A stretch of 64,000 bases of DNA from CBDBBY01 sp965203215. GTDB taxonomy: Bacteria; Pseudomonadota; Alphaproteobacteria; Rhodobacterales; Rhodobacteraceae. The DNA is taken from contig CBDBBY010000001.1 in assembly GCA_965203215.1 (NCBI GenBank), positions 1,178,001 through 1,242,000 on the forward strand. Reading direction: 5' to 3'. The notes under the pieces are model-generated. The model saw only the letters and a program-made list of their open reading frames with translations, was not told the origin of the DNA and did no database searches. The translations under genes were made by a program, and so were the position numbers. Positions 1 to 8,594 of the stretch are shown piece by piece (the first letter of the stretch is position 1; every line of letters begins with the position of its first letter).

Positions 1-2615
1 TCATGTTCGGCTTGATCCTGTCGGTAGGCATGCTCGTCGACAGCGCCATCGTGATCGTCGAATTGGGGGACCGAAACATCCGGGAAGGGGTCGGCCCCAT
101 GCGCGCTTTCAGAAATGCTGCGAAACGCATGTTCTGGCCGATCATCTCTTCCACGGCCACAACGCTTTGCGCGTTTCTTCCGATGCTTTTCTGGCCCGGA
201 ATGCCCGGACAATTCATGGGCACCCTTCCGGTAACGATCATTTTCGTTTTGTCGGCGTCCATGGTTGTTGCATTGGTGTTCCTGCCTGTCGTCGGCGGTG
301 TTTCGGGACGAGTCACGCGGGCGTTCGAAACGATGACCGCTTCGCTCCGAACGATGCGCTTCCGCACAAGATTGTTTCTTCTCGGCGGTTTCGTCTTGCT
401 CGGGTTCGGTTCCGCGATGGCCGTATTGAACCCCGGAATGATTTCGGGCGACACGCCGGGCGGGCGGAATCTGCTGGCGACCCTCCCGGGAGCGCTGCTT
501 TTCGCGGTTTCCGCATTCGCGATATCGATGACGGTCCGTTCGCTGAAGCCGAAAGCATCCGAACCATTGGAGACCGGAGTCAAGCGAACCGAATTCGGCA
601 AGTTCATCAAGCTGATCGTCGGAAACCCGGTCATGCCCGTTCTGGTGGTCGTCGCGACTGTCGCGTTCGTCGCGTCCACGGTCCGATATTACATGGCCAA
701 CAACAACGGCGTCACATTCTTCGTGGAAACGGAACCGGATCAAGTCCGAGTCTATGTTCGAGCCCGCGGAAATCTCAGCTTGCACGAGAAAGACGAACTT
801 GTCCGGGAAGTGGAGCAGCTGATCCTCGGGACGGAAGGAATCGCATCCGTGTTCTCGACGGCTGGAAGCGGCGGATTGAACAATGCCGGCGGCAGCGCGC
901 GCCCGGTGGATACAATCGGAGACGTGCAGGTCGAATTCTTGCCGTGGGAGGAGCGGCAGCAATTGGGCGGCCTAGTTAAGGATTCCCGAAAAATTATGGA
1001 TTTGCTGGAATCCAAGCTTGCCGACATCCCTGGAATTCACACGGACGTCCAGACGGAATCGAACGGACCCCAGCAAGGAAAACCCATCAGTCTCAGGCTG
1101 ACAGGCGACAACTGGGAAGATCTCGTTGCGGCCGCGACCAAAGTCAGGAACAAGTTCGACAATACCGAAGGGCTTCTCTTCATCGAAGACACAAGGCCGC
1201 TTCCCGGAATTGATTGGCAGATCGATATCGATGTCGAGAAGGCCGGCCGGTTCGGGGCGGACGTCCAGACGGTCGGTGCGATGCTGCAGCTCGTCACGCG
1301 CGGAATACTGCTCGACGAGATGCGGGTGGACTCGTCGGACGAAGAAATCGAAATAAGGGTCCGATTGCCCGAGGGCGACAGGCTTCTCTCAACTCTGGAC
1401 ACGCTTCGCATTCGAACGGATCGAGGGCTTGTTCCGCTCTCGAATTTCGTGACTCGGATTCCGGTCGATCAGTTGCCCGAAATAAGCCGCGCGGACCAGT
1501 CCAGATACATTGATGTGCGCTCGGGCGTGAATCCCACTCTTCGCAATGAGAACGGTCGCCCGATGACGCCGACAGAGCGCATCCAGTTTCTGACGGATTG
1601 GATCGAGAACGAAGCAGGATTGCCTGAGTCCGTTTCTTGGAATTGGACCGGCGACCAAGAAGAGCAGCAAGAAAGCCAGACGTTCCTGATCCAGGCATTC
1701 ATAGGGGCGCTGGGTTTGATGTTCGCGGTGCTGCTCGCGCAGTTCAACAGCGTGTACAATTCCGTTCTGGTCCTCCTTGCCGTCGTTCTCTCGACGTCAG
1801 GAGTATTGATCGGGATGATGGTCATGAATCAGCCGTTTTCAATCATCATGACCGGCACAGGGATTGTGGCGCTGGCGGGAATCGTGGTGAACAACAATAT
1901 TGTGCTGATCGACACGTACCAGGAGTATGCCAAATACATGCCCCGTCTGGAGGCGATCATCAGGACCGCCGAAGTACGGATACGGCCTGTCCTGCTGACG
2001 TCGATCACGACGATCGCCGGGCTTACTCCGATGATGTACGGCTACTCCATCGACATCGTCAACGGCGGCTACACCGCGAATACGCCGACATCGCTATGGT
2101 GGAAGCAGTTGGCGACGGCTGTGGTTTTCGGCCTTTCGACCGCGACGGCTTTGACGCTTGTTTTCACTCCGTCGTTGCTTGCTTTGAGGGTCTGGGCTGC
2201 GAAGGGGTCATACGGTCTGACCCGAAGGCTGGCGGCAACGACGCTCGGAAAGAGCAGTCAAGTCGCTCTGGACATGCGGCTGGAGCGAGCGCTCAAGAAA
2301 ACCAGGGACTTGACCTTCGTTTGGGACCAGAGCGAACCGGCAGTCGCCATGGCTTCGGAATCCGGTGCGTCGCCTCAGAGCGCCGCCTCATCCATCAAGC
2401 CGAGCGAGGGCGCGACGCGCGTCGTTTCAAATAAGCCGGATGAGAATGAATCGAGAGCCGCGCAAATGACTGAAAGAGCGTTGCGCCGGAAAATTGCCCC
2501 TGCACCAACGCCTGCACAAGGCCGAAGCGAAATCGAATCGAAGAAGACCTCCACCCGAACCGTCAGGGAACCTGCGAACGAGGAGCGACCTCCGATATTG
2601 CATGCGGCCGAATAG
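1..2615 (+). CDS. RND-family efflux pump inner-membrane subunit (5' end outside the window)
   Basis: Proton-driven inner-membrane transporter of the RND superfamily. The reading frame is open at the left edge, so the visible 870 residues start inside transmembrane helix 4, where the proton-relay stretch VDSAIVIVE lies at about residues 12-20 (one Asp, where AcrB has two). Helices 5-6 (about 45-100) and helix 7 (about 210-228) are clear. The second periplasmic domain follows at about 230-555, then helices 8-12 with the family hallmarks FNSVYNSVLVLL and GIVVNNNIVLID. Two features are unusual. There are two additional hydrophobic segments (about 122-143 and 158-178) between helices 6 and 7. There is also a hydrophilic, probably disordered C-terminal tail of about 130 residues. 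The substrate cannot be read from the sequence, and the adaptor gene would be upstream, outside the window. Confidence 0.9.
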   Translation, partial: MFGLILSVGMLVDSAIVIVELGDRNIREGVGPMRAFRNAAKRMFWPIISSTATTLCAFLPMLFWPGMPGQFMGTLPVTIIFVLSASMVVALVFLPVVGGVSGRVTRAFETMTASLRTMRFRTRLFLLGGFVLLGFGSAMAVLNPGMISGDTPGGRNLLATLPGALLFAVSAFAISMTVRSLKPKASEPLETGVKRTEFGKFIKLIVGNPVMPVLVVVATVAFVASTVRYYMANNNGVTFFVETEPDQVRVYVRARGNLSLHEKDELVREVEQLILGTEGIASVFSTAGSGGLNNAGGSARPVDTIGDVQVEFLPWEERQQLGGLVKDSRKIMDLLESKLADIPGIHTDVQTESNGPQQGKPISLRLTGDNWEDLVAAATKVRNKFDNTEGLLFIEDTRPLPGIDWQIDIDVEKAGRFGADVQTVGAMLQLVTRGILLDEMRVDSSDEEIEIRVRLPEGDRLLSTLDTLRIRTDRGLVPLSNFVTRIPVDQLPEISRADQSRYIDVRSGVNPTLRNENGRPMTPTERIQFLTDWIENEAGLPESVSWNWTGDQEEQQESQTFLIQAFIGALGLMFAVLLAQFNSVYNSVLVLLAVVLSTSGVLIGMMVMNQPFSIIMTGTGIVALAGIVVNNNIVLIDTYQEYAKYMPRLEAIIRTAEVRIRPVLLTSITTIAGLTPMMYGYSIDIVNGGYTANTPTSLWWKQLATAVVFGLSTATALTLVFTPSLLALRVWAAKGSYGLTRRLAATTLGKSSQVALDMRLERALKKTRDLTFVWDQSEPAVAMASESGASPQSAASSIKPSEGATRVVSNKPDENESRAAQMTERALRRKIAPAPTPAQGRSEIESKKTSTRTVREPANEERPPILHAAE

Positions 2616-2674
2616 CAAGCCGAGCGAAATCGCGGCAATGAACATTGCTTGCCCTGCGCGGTTGTCGAGAACCT

Positions 2675-4011
2675 GGACACCCCCCTGATTTCGCGCTGGA
2701 CCGGCTGCAAGCGCGGTCGAAGCGGATTCACGGGTCGATCAGGATCGGATGCGGTCGGATTTGGCCCGGATTTCTGGAGTCCCAACGCCCGATGCGGGCC
2801 TGTTCCGGCCTCGTCGGCCCGTTTCGGGCCTCATGCGGACACCAGGCCATTGGGCGGCGGCTTGGCTCGACCGGGAAGCCATCGCAATCGGCCCATGTTG
2901 TACGCGATGTTCGCCATCGTGACGGCGGCCTTGGCGCGGGCCAGCCCGACGGTCCGGATCGCCGGCCCCATCCGGGCCTTCTGGTGGGCGAAGACATGCT
3001 CGACCTTCGCCCGGTCCTTCGACTTGCGCCCGTTGGCCTTCGCGGTCCGCGCGGGCATCGGACGCTTGTGCGGCTTCTTGCGGTGGATCCGGCTGTTCAG
3101 CCCGTGCTCCTTGAGCCACCTCTCGTTCTCCGCCGAACGGTATCCCGTGTCCCCCCACACGTCGCCGCAGGTGTTGCCGGGGTCGATCAGCCCTTCGCGA
3201 AGCCGCTTGCCGTCGTTCGCGGCGGCGTCCGCCGCGGTCCGGCGGCGGATGATCCCGTGCTTCTTGTCGATGCCGATGTGGGTCTTTCAGCCGAAGACCG
3301 GAATGGCGATGTCGACCAGCTTCCGGCCGTCCGGCCCGGCCTTCGCCTTCTTGTGCTTGACCGTCCAGCGCGCGTCCGTGTCCTTCTGCGACGCCTTGGC
3401 CGGCGCGTCCGGCCAGATCTCGTCCGCCGACCGTCCCTCCTTGACCGCCGCCTTCTCCTCCCCGGTCATGCGCTGGCGCGGCGCGGCGACCAGAGACGCA
3501 TCCACGATCTGGCCCGACCGCGAGATGAAGCCCGCCTCCGCGACGATTTGGTTCATCTCCTTGAACAGCTCGTCCAGAACGCCCGCCTTGACCGGCGCCT
3601 CGCGGAAATCCCAAAGCGTGTTCGCGTCCGGAACCGTCTCGTTCAGCTCAAGGCCGCAAAAGTGCAGCCAGGTCATCCGGTCGCGCACCATGGTCTCCGT
3701 CGCCTCCAGCGACAGATTGTGAAGGCTCTGCAGAACCAGCATCTTGAATTTCAAAACGACGTCCAGCGCAGGTCGGCCGCCCTTCGCGCCGCGAGGCCGT
3801 CCGGCGGCCGTCTCGAGGATCGGACGGAACCGCTCGAAATCCACCGTCGCCGACAGCTTCTCCAAAGGATCGTCCCCCTTGGACAATATCGCGCCGAGGT
3901 GCTCCTCATAGTCCAAAAAACTTCGCTGCTTCGACATCACGACCTCCAATTCCGCCAAGTCCTGGGAATCATGCCTTCAAGCCAAACGCAAGGGGTTTTC
4001 GGAGGCGTCCA
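2675..4011 (-). mobile_element. IS5-family insertion sequence, about 1337 bp, with ACCT target duplication
   Basis: The ends are defined by imperfect inverted repeats reading inward as GGACACCCCCC from 2675 and GGACGCCTCCG from 4011. They are flanked by a 4-bp direct repeat ACCT at 2671-2674 and 4012-4015. Length, 4-bp duplication and a single DDE transposase agree with the IS5 family. The element sits about 60 bp downstream of the RND gene stop and about 30 bp beyond a small gene relic. The repeats diverge quickly inside the first 11 bases, so the exact tips could be a base or two off. The transposase is interrupted, so transposition would need a copy elsewhere. Confidence 0.75.
2831..3958 (-). 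pseudogene. IS5-family transposase, interrupted by an in-frame TGA
   Basis: DDE transposase of the IS5 family, 375 codons if the stop is ignored. The reading frame is the same before and after the stop at 3289-3287 (codon 224), so this is one nonsense change rather than a frameshift. The upstream part carries the N-terminal region and the first catalytic Asp (IVDASLV, about residue 153). The downstream part carries the second Asp (GDTGYRS, about 270) and the Glu (VEHVFAHQK, about 320). The truncated product lacks two of the three catalytic residues. The ATG at 3937 (MSKQRSF) is a likely true start. Neighbouring genes use TGA as a normal stop, so read-through as a sense codon is not expected. 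Confidence 0.85.
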
Positions 4012-4040
4012 CCTGAGGTTTTGGTCAAGGTACTAAGTCC

Positions 4041-4337
4041 TTAAGCTGCATTCGTTCCTGCCAATTCTCGGACACCGACGCTCTGCTCGCCGTCAAATGC
4101 CGCATTGAAAACAATCGTCGGGCCGACGTCCTCAATTGGAACGCCCGTCGCGTCGCCGACCGACCAAGGATCATGAGACGCGCCCTCGACCGTTCATCCG
4201 AAAGTCCGCGCGAGCAGCTCGAAAAACTCCGATTGCTGCACGTGCTGCGAACCATCCAGCAGGTTCCTTGAATTCCAAGTTTCGCGGAAACCGCCGCCGC
4301 AAGCGGGCGAGGCTTCGCCGCCGTCAGGGAACAACAT
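4041..4337 (-). pseudogene. Small gene relic downstream of the LysM gene, with an internal TGA
   Basis: The ATG at 4337 lies one base after the stop of the LysM gene, as in a tightly packed operon. The frame runs 47 codons to a TGA at 4196-4194, then continues open for 50 more sense codons to TAA at 4043-4041. Both halves have protein-like composition (first half includes ETWNSRNLLDGSQHVQQSEF, second half includes DATGVPIEDVGPTIVFNAAF), which suggests one 98-codon gene with a nonsense mutation. I do not recognise the family. The relic ends about 30 bp from the IS element. The alternative is a genuine 47-residue protein followed by a chance open stretch. Confidence 0.4.
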
Positions 4338-4338
4338 G

Positions 4339-6972
4339 TCAATTGAGGGAAGGACGTCGCGGCGGAGTGGTATCCAAGTTGGGAACGACCAGCAGCTGTC
4401 CAGGAAAGATCAAGTCCGGATCATCGATCTGATCGATGTTCGTGTGATAAATCCTCACGTAAAATCGACCTTGACCGAAACTTTTGCGCGAAATCCCCCA
4501 AAGCGTGTAGCCGGGCTGGACAGTCACGACATCGGCAATCCGGCCGTCGTCCATGTCAAGAACATCGCTCTTCCCCGACGCTTGCGCAGCTTCTTTTATT
4601 ATTTCCAAAGCGTCGCCTTGAAATTCCTTCTGGAATGGAGTGACAACGCTTGCCACAACATTTTCGGATTGATCCAACTCTTCGAGTTTCAGCATGTAGC
4701 GGCCAGCATCCACGCCATGAAGAGAAATTTCCCACGTTCCAAAATACGTTATTTGTTCCGTCTTGACCGGCAAATTGTCCAAGTAAATTTTAATGAAACC
4801 ATTTGCGCCGCCCCTTCCAGCAAGCACGACTTCTCCGTCCATGTCATAAGAGATCGAGTCAATCCGCAGGTTTTCACCGGGATTTCCTGCCGGTCGATCC
4901 GGAATTGGAGCCTGCTTCAGCTTGACGCTTTCCGGCGTTGCGATCAGCACCGCCGGAAGCAGCGGATCAGCGCTCGCCAGCTGTATTTCTTCCGATTCAG
5001 GGGCTTCAACGTCTTCCGGCGCGAGAATCAATACCGTATCCGGCGAGCGATATATCGTTCCGTCGCCATCGCGCGAAACCAGTGTGATCTCCGATGGTCC
5101 GCCCTCGGTATCGAGTTGAAAAACGAATGCGAATTGGCCATCCCCGCTTATTGTGCCGCTTTCTTTCAATTCAGAATTGATCAGCACGTCAATTGCCCAG
5201 TTTGGCATGCCGCGCCCGGCGATCGTCGCAAATTTGAACTGATCGACGCGCACAACGTCGAAGGTCGGCAAAATCGCGGTCTCTCCCTGCACGGGAGTAT
5301 CAATTCCATCAAGTGGTTCAGTACTGGCGACCAGCTGCTCACCATTGGCAGAGTCGGCTTTCGGACCGTCTGAATCCACGGCGGAAGCGCCATCGTCAAG
5401 AGCCGCACTGCCCTCAGTTCCGTCATCATCGGATACGCCATCTTCAGATCCGACACGCGACTGGTCCGGTTCCGCACCGACGCCTTCGCCGCCATCCAAC
5501 CCGTCGCCGCTCGATACCGTTTCAGCCTTCGGGCTCGGCTGAGCGTCCTCGACGCGTTCGGATTCCAAACCATCTGAAATCTCGGCGGAAGCGCCATCGT
5601 CAAGAGACGCACTGCCCTCAGTTCCGTCATCATCGGATACGCCATCTTCAGATCCGACACGCGACTGGTCCGGTTCCGCACTGACGCCTTCGCCGCCATC
5701 CAACCCATCGCCGCTCGATTCCGTTTCAGCCTTCGGGCTCTCCGTTTCAGCCTTCGGGCTCGGCTGAGCGTCCTCGACGCGTTCGGATTCCAAACCATCT
5801 GAAATCTCGGCGGAAGCGCTCCCGTCCGGCAGCATGCCTCCATCCGTTCCGGCGTCATCGGGCGCAATGCCTTCAGATCCGGAAGACGCGGACTGATCCG
5901 GTTCCGCACTGACGTCTGCGCCGCCATCCAACCCATCGCCGCTCACTTCCGTTTCAGCCTTCGGGCCCGGCTGAGCGTCCTCGACGCGTTCAGATTCCAA
6001 ACCATCTGAAATCTCGGCGGAAGCGCTCCCATCCGGCGGCATGCCGCCATCCGTTCCGGCGTCATCGGGCGCAATGCCTTCAGATCCGGAAGACGCGGAC
6101 TGATCCGGTTCCGCACTGACGACTTCGCCATCATCCGACCCATCGCCGCTCGATTCCGTTTCAGCCTTCGGGCCCGGCCGAGCGTCTTCGGTGCGTTCGG
6201 ATTCCAAGCCATCTGAAGTCTCGGCGGAAACGCCCCCGTCCGGCAGCATGCCGCCATCCGTTCCAGCGTCATCCGGCGCAATGGCTTCAGATCCGGAAGA
6301 GGCGGACTGATCCGGTTCCGCACTGATGCCTTCGCCATCATCCGACCCATCGCCGCTCGATTCCGTTTCAGCCTTCGGGCTCGGCTGAGCGTCTTCAATG
6401 CGTTCGGATTCCAAGCCATCTGAAGTCTCGGCGGAATCGCTCCCGTCCGACGGCATATCGCCATCCGTTCCGGCGTCTTCGGGCGCAATGTCTTCAGATC
6501 TGGAAGTTGCGAACTGATCCGGTTCCGCACTGATGCCTTCGCCATCATCCGACCCATCGCCAGCAGATTCCGTCTCAACCTCCTGGCCCGGCTGGGTGCC
6601 GTCGGATTCCGAACCATCTGGATCTTCGGCGGAATCGCCTCCGTCCAGCGGCAAACCGCCATCCGTTCCAGCTTCACCGGGTGCGCCAACTCCTGCTCCG
6701 TCCGAAGGTTCGGCAGGATCATCCCCGCCTGAAGCCGTATCGCCGTCCGCCGGAGGAACATCGCCCGGATCGCTCGACTGATCTGGAGCTGTTTCGTTGC
6801 CGGAAACTGATTCGACACTGTCGTCGACCTGATCACTTTGACCCTGATCAATAGAGTCAGGCTCCTGCGAATCATCCACGAAAAACGTCAAAACCACCCA
6901 CGCGACAACGATCAGGGCAACCACCAGAATTGAGACGCGTTCCGCGTATTTGGCAAATGTGGATTTAACCAT
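4339..6972 (-). CDS. Membrane-anchored LysM protein with seven acidic tandem repeats
   Basis: 877 residues. A short cytoplasmic N-terminus is followed by one transmembrane helix (about 13-34). Next comes a very acidic Ser/Gly/Asp/Glu-rich repeat region (about 98-534), then a more ordered part (about 560-800) with two immunoglobulin-like or sugar-binding-like stretches. A C-terminal LysM domain (about 815-865; begins VTVQPGYTLWGISRKSFG) is expected to bind peptidoglycan. The likely topology is anchored in the inner membrane with the repeats as a spacer across the periplasm and the LysM end touching the wall. It diverges from the LOG-family gene across a 109-bp gap containing a perfect palindrome. 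The repeats make slippage or recombination, and hence length variation, likely. The exact role is unknown. Confidence 0.85.
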   Translation of the reverse strand: MVKSTFAKYAERVSILVVALIVVAWVVLTFFVDDSQEPDSIDQGQSDQVDDSVESVSGNETAPDQSSDPGDVPPADGDTASGGDDPAEPSDGAGVGAPGEAGTDGGLPLDGGDSAEDPDGSESDGTQPGQEVETESAGDGSDDGEGISAEPDQFATSRSEDIAPEDAGTDGDMPSDGSDSAETSDGLESERIEDAQPSPKAETESSGDGSDDGEGISAEPDQSASSGSEAIAPDDAGTDGGMLPDGGVSAETSDGLESERTEDARPGPKAETESSGDGSDDGEVVSAEPDQSASSGSEGIAPDDAGTDGGMPPDGSASAEISDGLESERVEDAQPGPKAETEVSGDGLDGGADVSAEPDQSASSGSEGIAPDDAGTDGGMLPDGSASAEISDGLESERVEDAQPSPKAETESPKAETESSGDGLDGGEGVSAEPDQSRVGSEDGVSDDDGTEGSASLDDGASAEISDGLESERVEDAQPSPKAETVSSGDGLDGGEGVGAEPDQSRVGSEDGVSDDDGTEGSAALDDGASAVDSDGPKADSANGEQLVASTEPLDGIDTPVQGETAILPTFDVVRVDQFKFATIAGRGMPNWAIDVLINSELKESGTISGDGQFAFVFQLDTEGGPSEITLVSRDGDGTIYRSPDTVLILAPEDVEAPESEEIQLASADPLLPAVLIATPESVKLKQAPIPDRPAGNPGENLRIDSISYDMDGEVVLAGRGGANGFIKIYLDNLPVKTEQITYFGTWEISLHGVDAGRYMLKLEELDQSENVVASVVTPFQKEFQGDALEIIKEAAQASGKSDVLDMDDGRIADVVTVQPGYTLWGISRKSFGQGRFYVRIYHTNIDQIDDPDLIFPGQLLVVPNLDTTPPRRPSLN
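5371..6681 (-). repeat. Seven-copy in-frame tandem repeat, mostly 207 bp (69 aa) per unit
   Basis: The segment AGTDGG or its variant DGTEGS recurs at residues 101, 167, 236, 305, 374, 449 and 517 of the LysM protein. The three central steps are exactly 69 residues (207 bp): the DNA string around GGCGTCATCG recurs at 5851, 6058, 6265 and 6472. Another step is 68 residues (204 bp), and one copy holds an extra 7-residue duplication (SPKAETE twice, about 5725-5765). All length differences are multiples of three, so the frame is kept. The two units nearest the C-terminus are most alike (DDDGTEGS type), suggesting recent duplication. Confidence 0.9.
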
Positions 6973-7021
6973 TAGGTGACCTCTGCCAGAAACATTTCTG
7001 GATCGGAATTGACATCAACGC

Positions 7022-7036
7022 CGTTCATTATGAACG
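7022..7036. promoter_or_regulatory. Perfect 15-bp palindrome between divergent genes
   Basis: CGTTCAT-T-ATGAACG is a perfect inverted repeat (7-bp arms, 1-base centre). It lies in the 109-bp gap between the divergently transcribed LysM gene (start 6972) and LOG-family gene (start 7082). The position and symmetry suit a dimeric repressor operator controlling one or both genes. A TTGACA hexamer lies just to its left on the + strand. The cognate regulator is not apparent in the window. Confidence 0.4.
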
Positions 7037-7081
7037 CGTGCAGATAAATCAAGACAATCTTTATGGAAACTGAAAGATATC

Positions 7082-7636
7082 ATGACATCAAACCGATCTG
7101 TCTGCCTCTTCTGCGGATCCCGCGTGGGAACCGACAAGAAATATGGGGATGCTGCTGCCGAGTTCGGAACAAGGATCGCTCTGGAGGGCTGGCGGCTGGT
7201 CTACGGTGCTGGAGGCATAGGACTAATGGGCATCGCCGCCCGATCCGCCAAAGCCGCCGGCGGAACAGTATTCGGTGTCATTCCGAAACATCTGCTGGAC
7301 ATTGAAGTCGCGGACGCCAATCTCGATACCCTGATTGTGACAAAGACCATGCATGAGCGGAAGGATACCATGTTTGCGAACTCTGACGCAATTGTGGTTC
7401 TTCCCGGCGGTCCGGGCACGCTGGACGAGTTCTTTGAAGTCCTGACTTGGCGACACCTCGGACTGCACAGCAAGCCGATCTACATTTTGAACTGCGGCGG
7501 CTACTGGAAAAGTCTTTTGGAGCTTGTGAACTCCGCAATCGACAAAGGTTTCGCCGACGAGCAATTGGGAGATCACTTCGTGGTCCTGGACTCAGTATCC
7601 GCATTGATCAGGGGTTTGCGGAAGAGTCTGGCGTAG
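7082..7636 (+). CDS. LOG-family protein (TIGR00730-type Rossmann fold; cytokinin riboside 5'-monophosphate phosphoribohydrolase-like)
   Basis: 184 residues, the usual size for the LOG family. Members hydrolyse the N-glycosidic bond of nucleoside 5'-monophosphates to release the free base. The nucleotide-binding N-terminus contains GSRVGTDKKYGDAA, followed by the glycine-rich GAGGIGLMGIAA. The family signature PGGPGTLDEFFEVLTW (about residues 103-118) includes the conserved catalytic Glu; the arginine before it is present in MHERKDTM. In bacteria the physiological substrate is often unclear. It diverges from the LysM gene. Its 3' end overlaps the convergent rarD gene by 64 bp. Confidence 0.88.
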   Translation: MTSNRSVCLFCGSRVGTDKKYGDAAAEFGTRIALEGWRLVYGAGGIGLMGIAARSAKAAGGTVFGVIPKHLLDIEVADANLDTLIVTKTMHERKDTMFANSDAIVVLPGGPGTLDEFFEVLTWRHLGLHSKPIYILNCGGYWKSLLELVNSAIDKGFADEQLGDHFVVLDSVSALIRGLRKSLA

Positions 7637-8520
7637 CCAAGCGTCGATGCCGAAAAAAGCAGCAGCGCGACCCAGATCGCCGGAAACGCCATGCCGTGCC
7701 AGACCGTGAAGGGCTCGCCGAAAACCAGAATGGCCACGAGGAACTGAAGTGTCGGATTCACATATTGAATCAGTCCGACCTCGGCGTACAGAATTCTTTG
7801 CGACGCGTACGCCATCAAGATCAACGGGCTTGCCGTGATTACGCCGTACAATGCGAACATGAAGGTTTCGAACATCCGCGCGCCGAAATATCCGCCGGTC
7901 TGACCGCCGATTCCCGCCAGATCGAAGAAGTGCACGCCGATCAGCCAACCCAGCGCGAACGGCGCAATGATCAATGCTTCGTTCGCCACGGAACATATCG
8001 GACTTTCGGAAGTGTTCTTCTTCAAATACCCGTAGACCGCGAAACTGCTCGCCAGAATGATCGATATCCACGGTGCCGTGCCAAGTCCGAGCGTCAGCAC
8101 GAACACGCCTGCAGCGGCAATGGCGACAGCTGCTTTCCGGATCGGCGTGAGTTGCTCCCGGAATACGGCGGCGCCGATCAGCACGGCGACAAGGGGGAAT
8201 ATGAAATAACCCAAGCTCGCGTCGGTCGCTCTCTCCGTCAGGACGGCATAGATCAAAAAGAACCAGTTCGTGGCGATCATGAGCGCCGAGACCACCGCCA
8301 GCCCGAATGTCTTCAGCGAACCGGTCAATGAGGCGTATACCAGTCGGAACCGGCCTTGAACCGCCAGCACCAACGCAAAAATCACGAACGACCAGACCAC
8401 CCTGTGGGACATGATCTCGCCGGGCGGGACGTGCTCCAACGGCTTGTAGAACAGGGGCGACAGACCCCAAATCGTGCTCGCCGCAGCCATTGCGAGCAAG
8501 CCTTTCCGCCGACTCGTCAA
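7573..8520 (-). CDS. rarD: RarD-type EamA-family transporter
   Basis: 315 residues with about ten hydrophobic segments, as in the drug/metabolite transporter superfamily. The opening GLLAMAAASTIWGLSPLFYK and the stretches HRVVWSF and YIGLIQY-like AEVGLIQYVNPTLQFLVA match the RarD/chloramphenicol-sensitive protein group. Substrates of this group are not firmly established. The frame opens with a TTG at 8520, giving an N-terminus that aligns with E. coli RarD; an ATG at 8490 is the alternative. No good ribosome binding site is seen for either, and a 12-bp hairpin sits just upstream (8534-8562). The last 64 bp overlap the end of the LOG-family gene on the other strand. Confidence 0.85.
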   Translation of the reverse strand: MTSRRKGLLAMAAASTIWGLSPLFYKPLEHVPPGEIMSHRVVWSFVIFALVLAVQGRFRLVYASLTGSLKTFGLAVVSALMIATNWFFLIYAVLTERATDASLGYFIFPLVAVLIGAAVFREQLTPIRKAAVAIAAAGVFVLTLGLGTAPWISIILASSFAVYGYLKKNTSESPICSVANEALIIAPFALGWLIGVHFFDLAGIGGQTGGYFGARMFETFMFALYGVITASPLILMAYASQRILYAEVGLIQYVNPTLQFLVAILVFGEPFTVWHGMAFPAIWVALLLFSASTLGYARLFRKPLINADTESRTTK

Positions 8521-8533
8521 GACAATGCAGCAG

Positions 8534-8562
8534 CGGTGCTTCGCCTTTCAGGCGAAGCACCG
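8534..8562 (-). terminator. Strong 12-bp hairpin between the superoxide dismutase gene and rarD
   Basis: CGGTGCTTCGCC (8534-8545) pairs perfectly with GGCGAAGCACCG (8551-8562) across a 5-base loop. It lies 32 bp downstream of the dismutase stop and 14 bp upstream of the rarD start, both read on the minus strand. There is no T-run on the minus-strand side, so it is either a non-canonical terminator, an mRNA-stabilising end for the dismutase transcript, or a structure affecting rarD translation. Confidence 0.5.
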
Positions 8563-8594
8563 TCTTCCTTTGCTGAAACCGATCGTTCGGCGTG

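Noticed and set aside
2645..4036. Long plus-strand frames across the IS element
   Set aside because: They are antisense shadows of the transposase gene; the minus-strand frame carries all DDE residues.
3284..4200. Recoding of TGA as a sense codon, suggested by in-frame TGA in the transposase and in the small relic, both after Phe-Gly
   Set aside because: Many intact genes in the window end at TGA (for example surE, tatB, nuoD and nuoF at ATGA overlaps), so TGA is a working stop. The shared Phe-Gly context is most simply coincidence.
5181..6875. Alternate-frame ORFs within the LysM repeat region
   Set aside because: The repeat makes other frames open by periodicity; only the LysM frame has a membrane helix, a start and a C-terminal domain.
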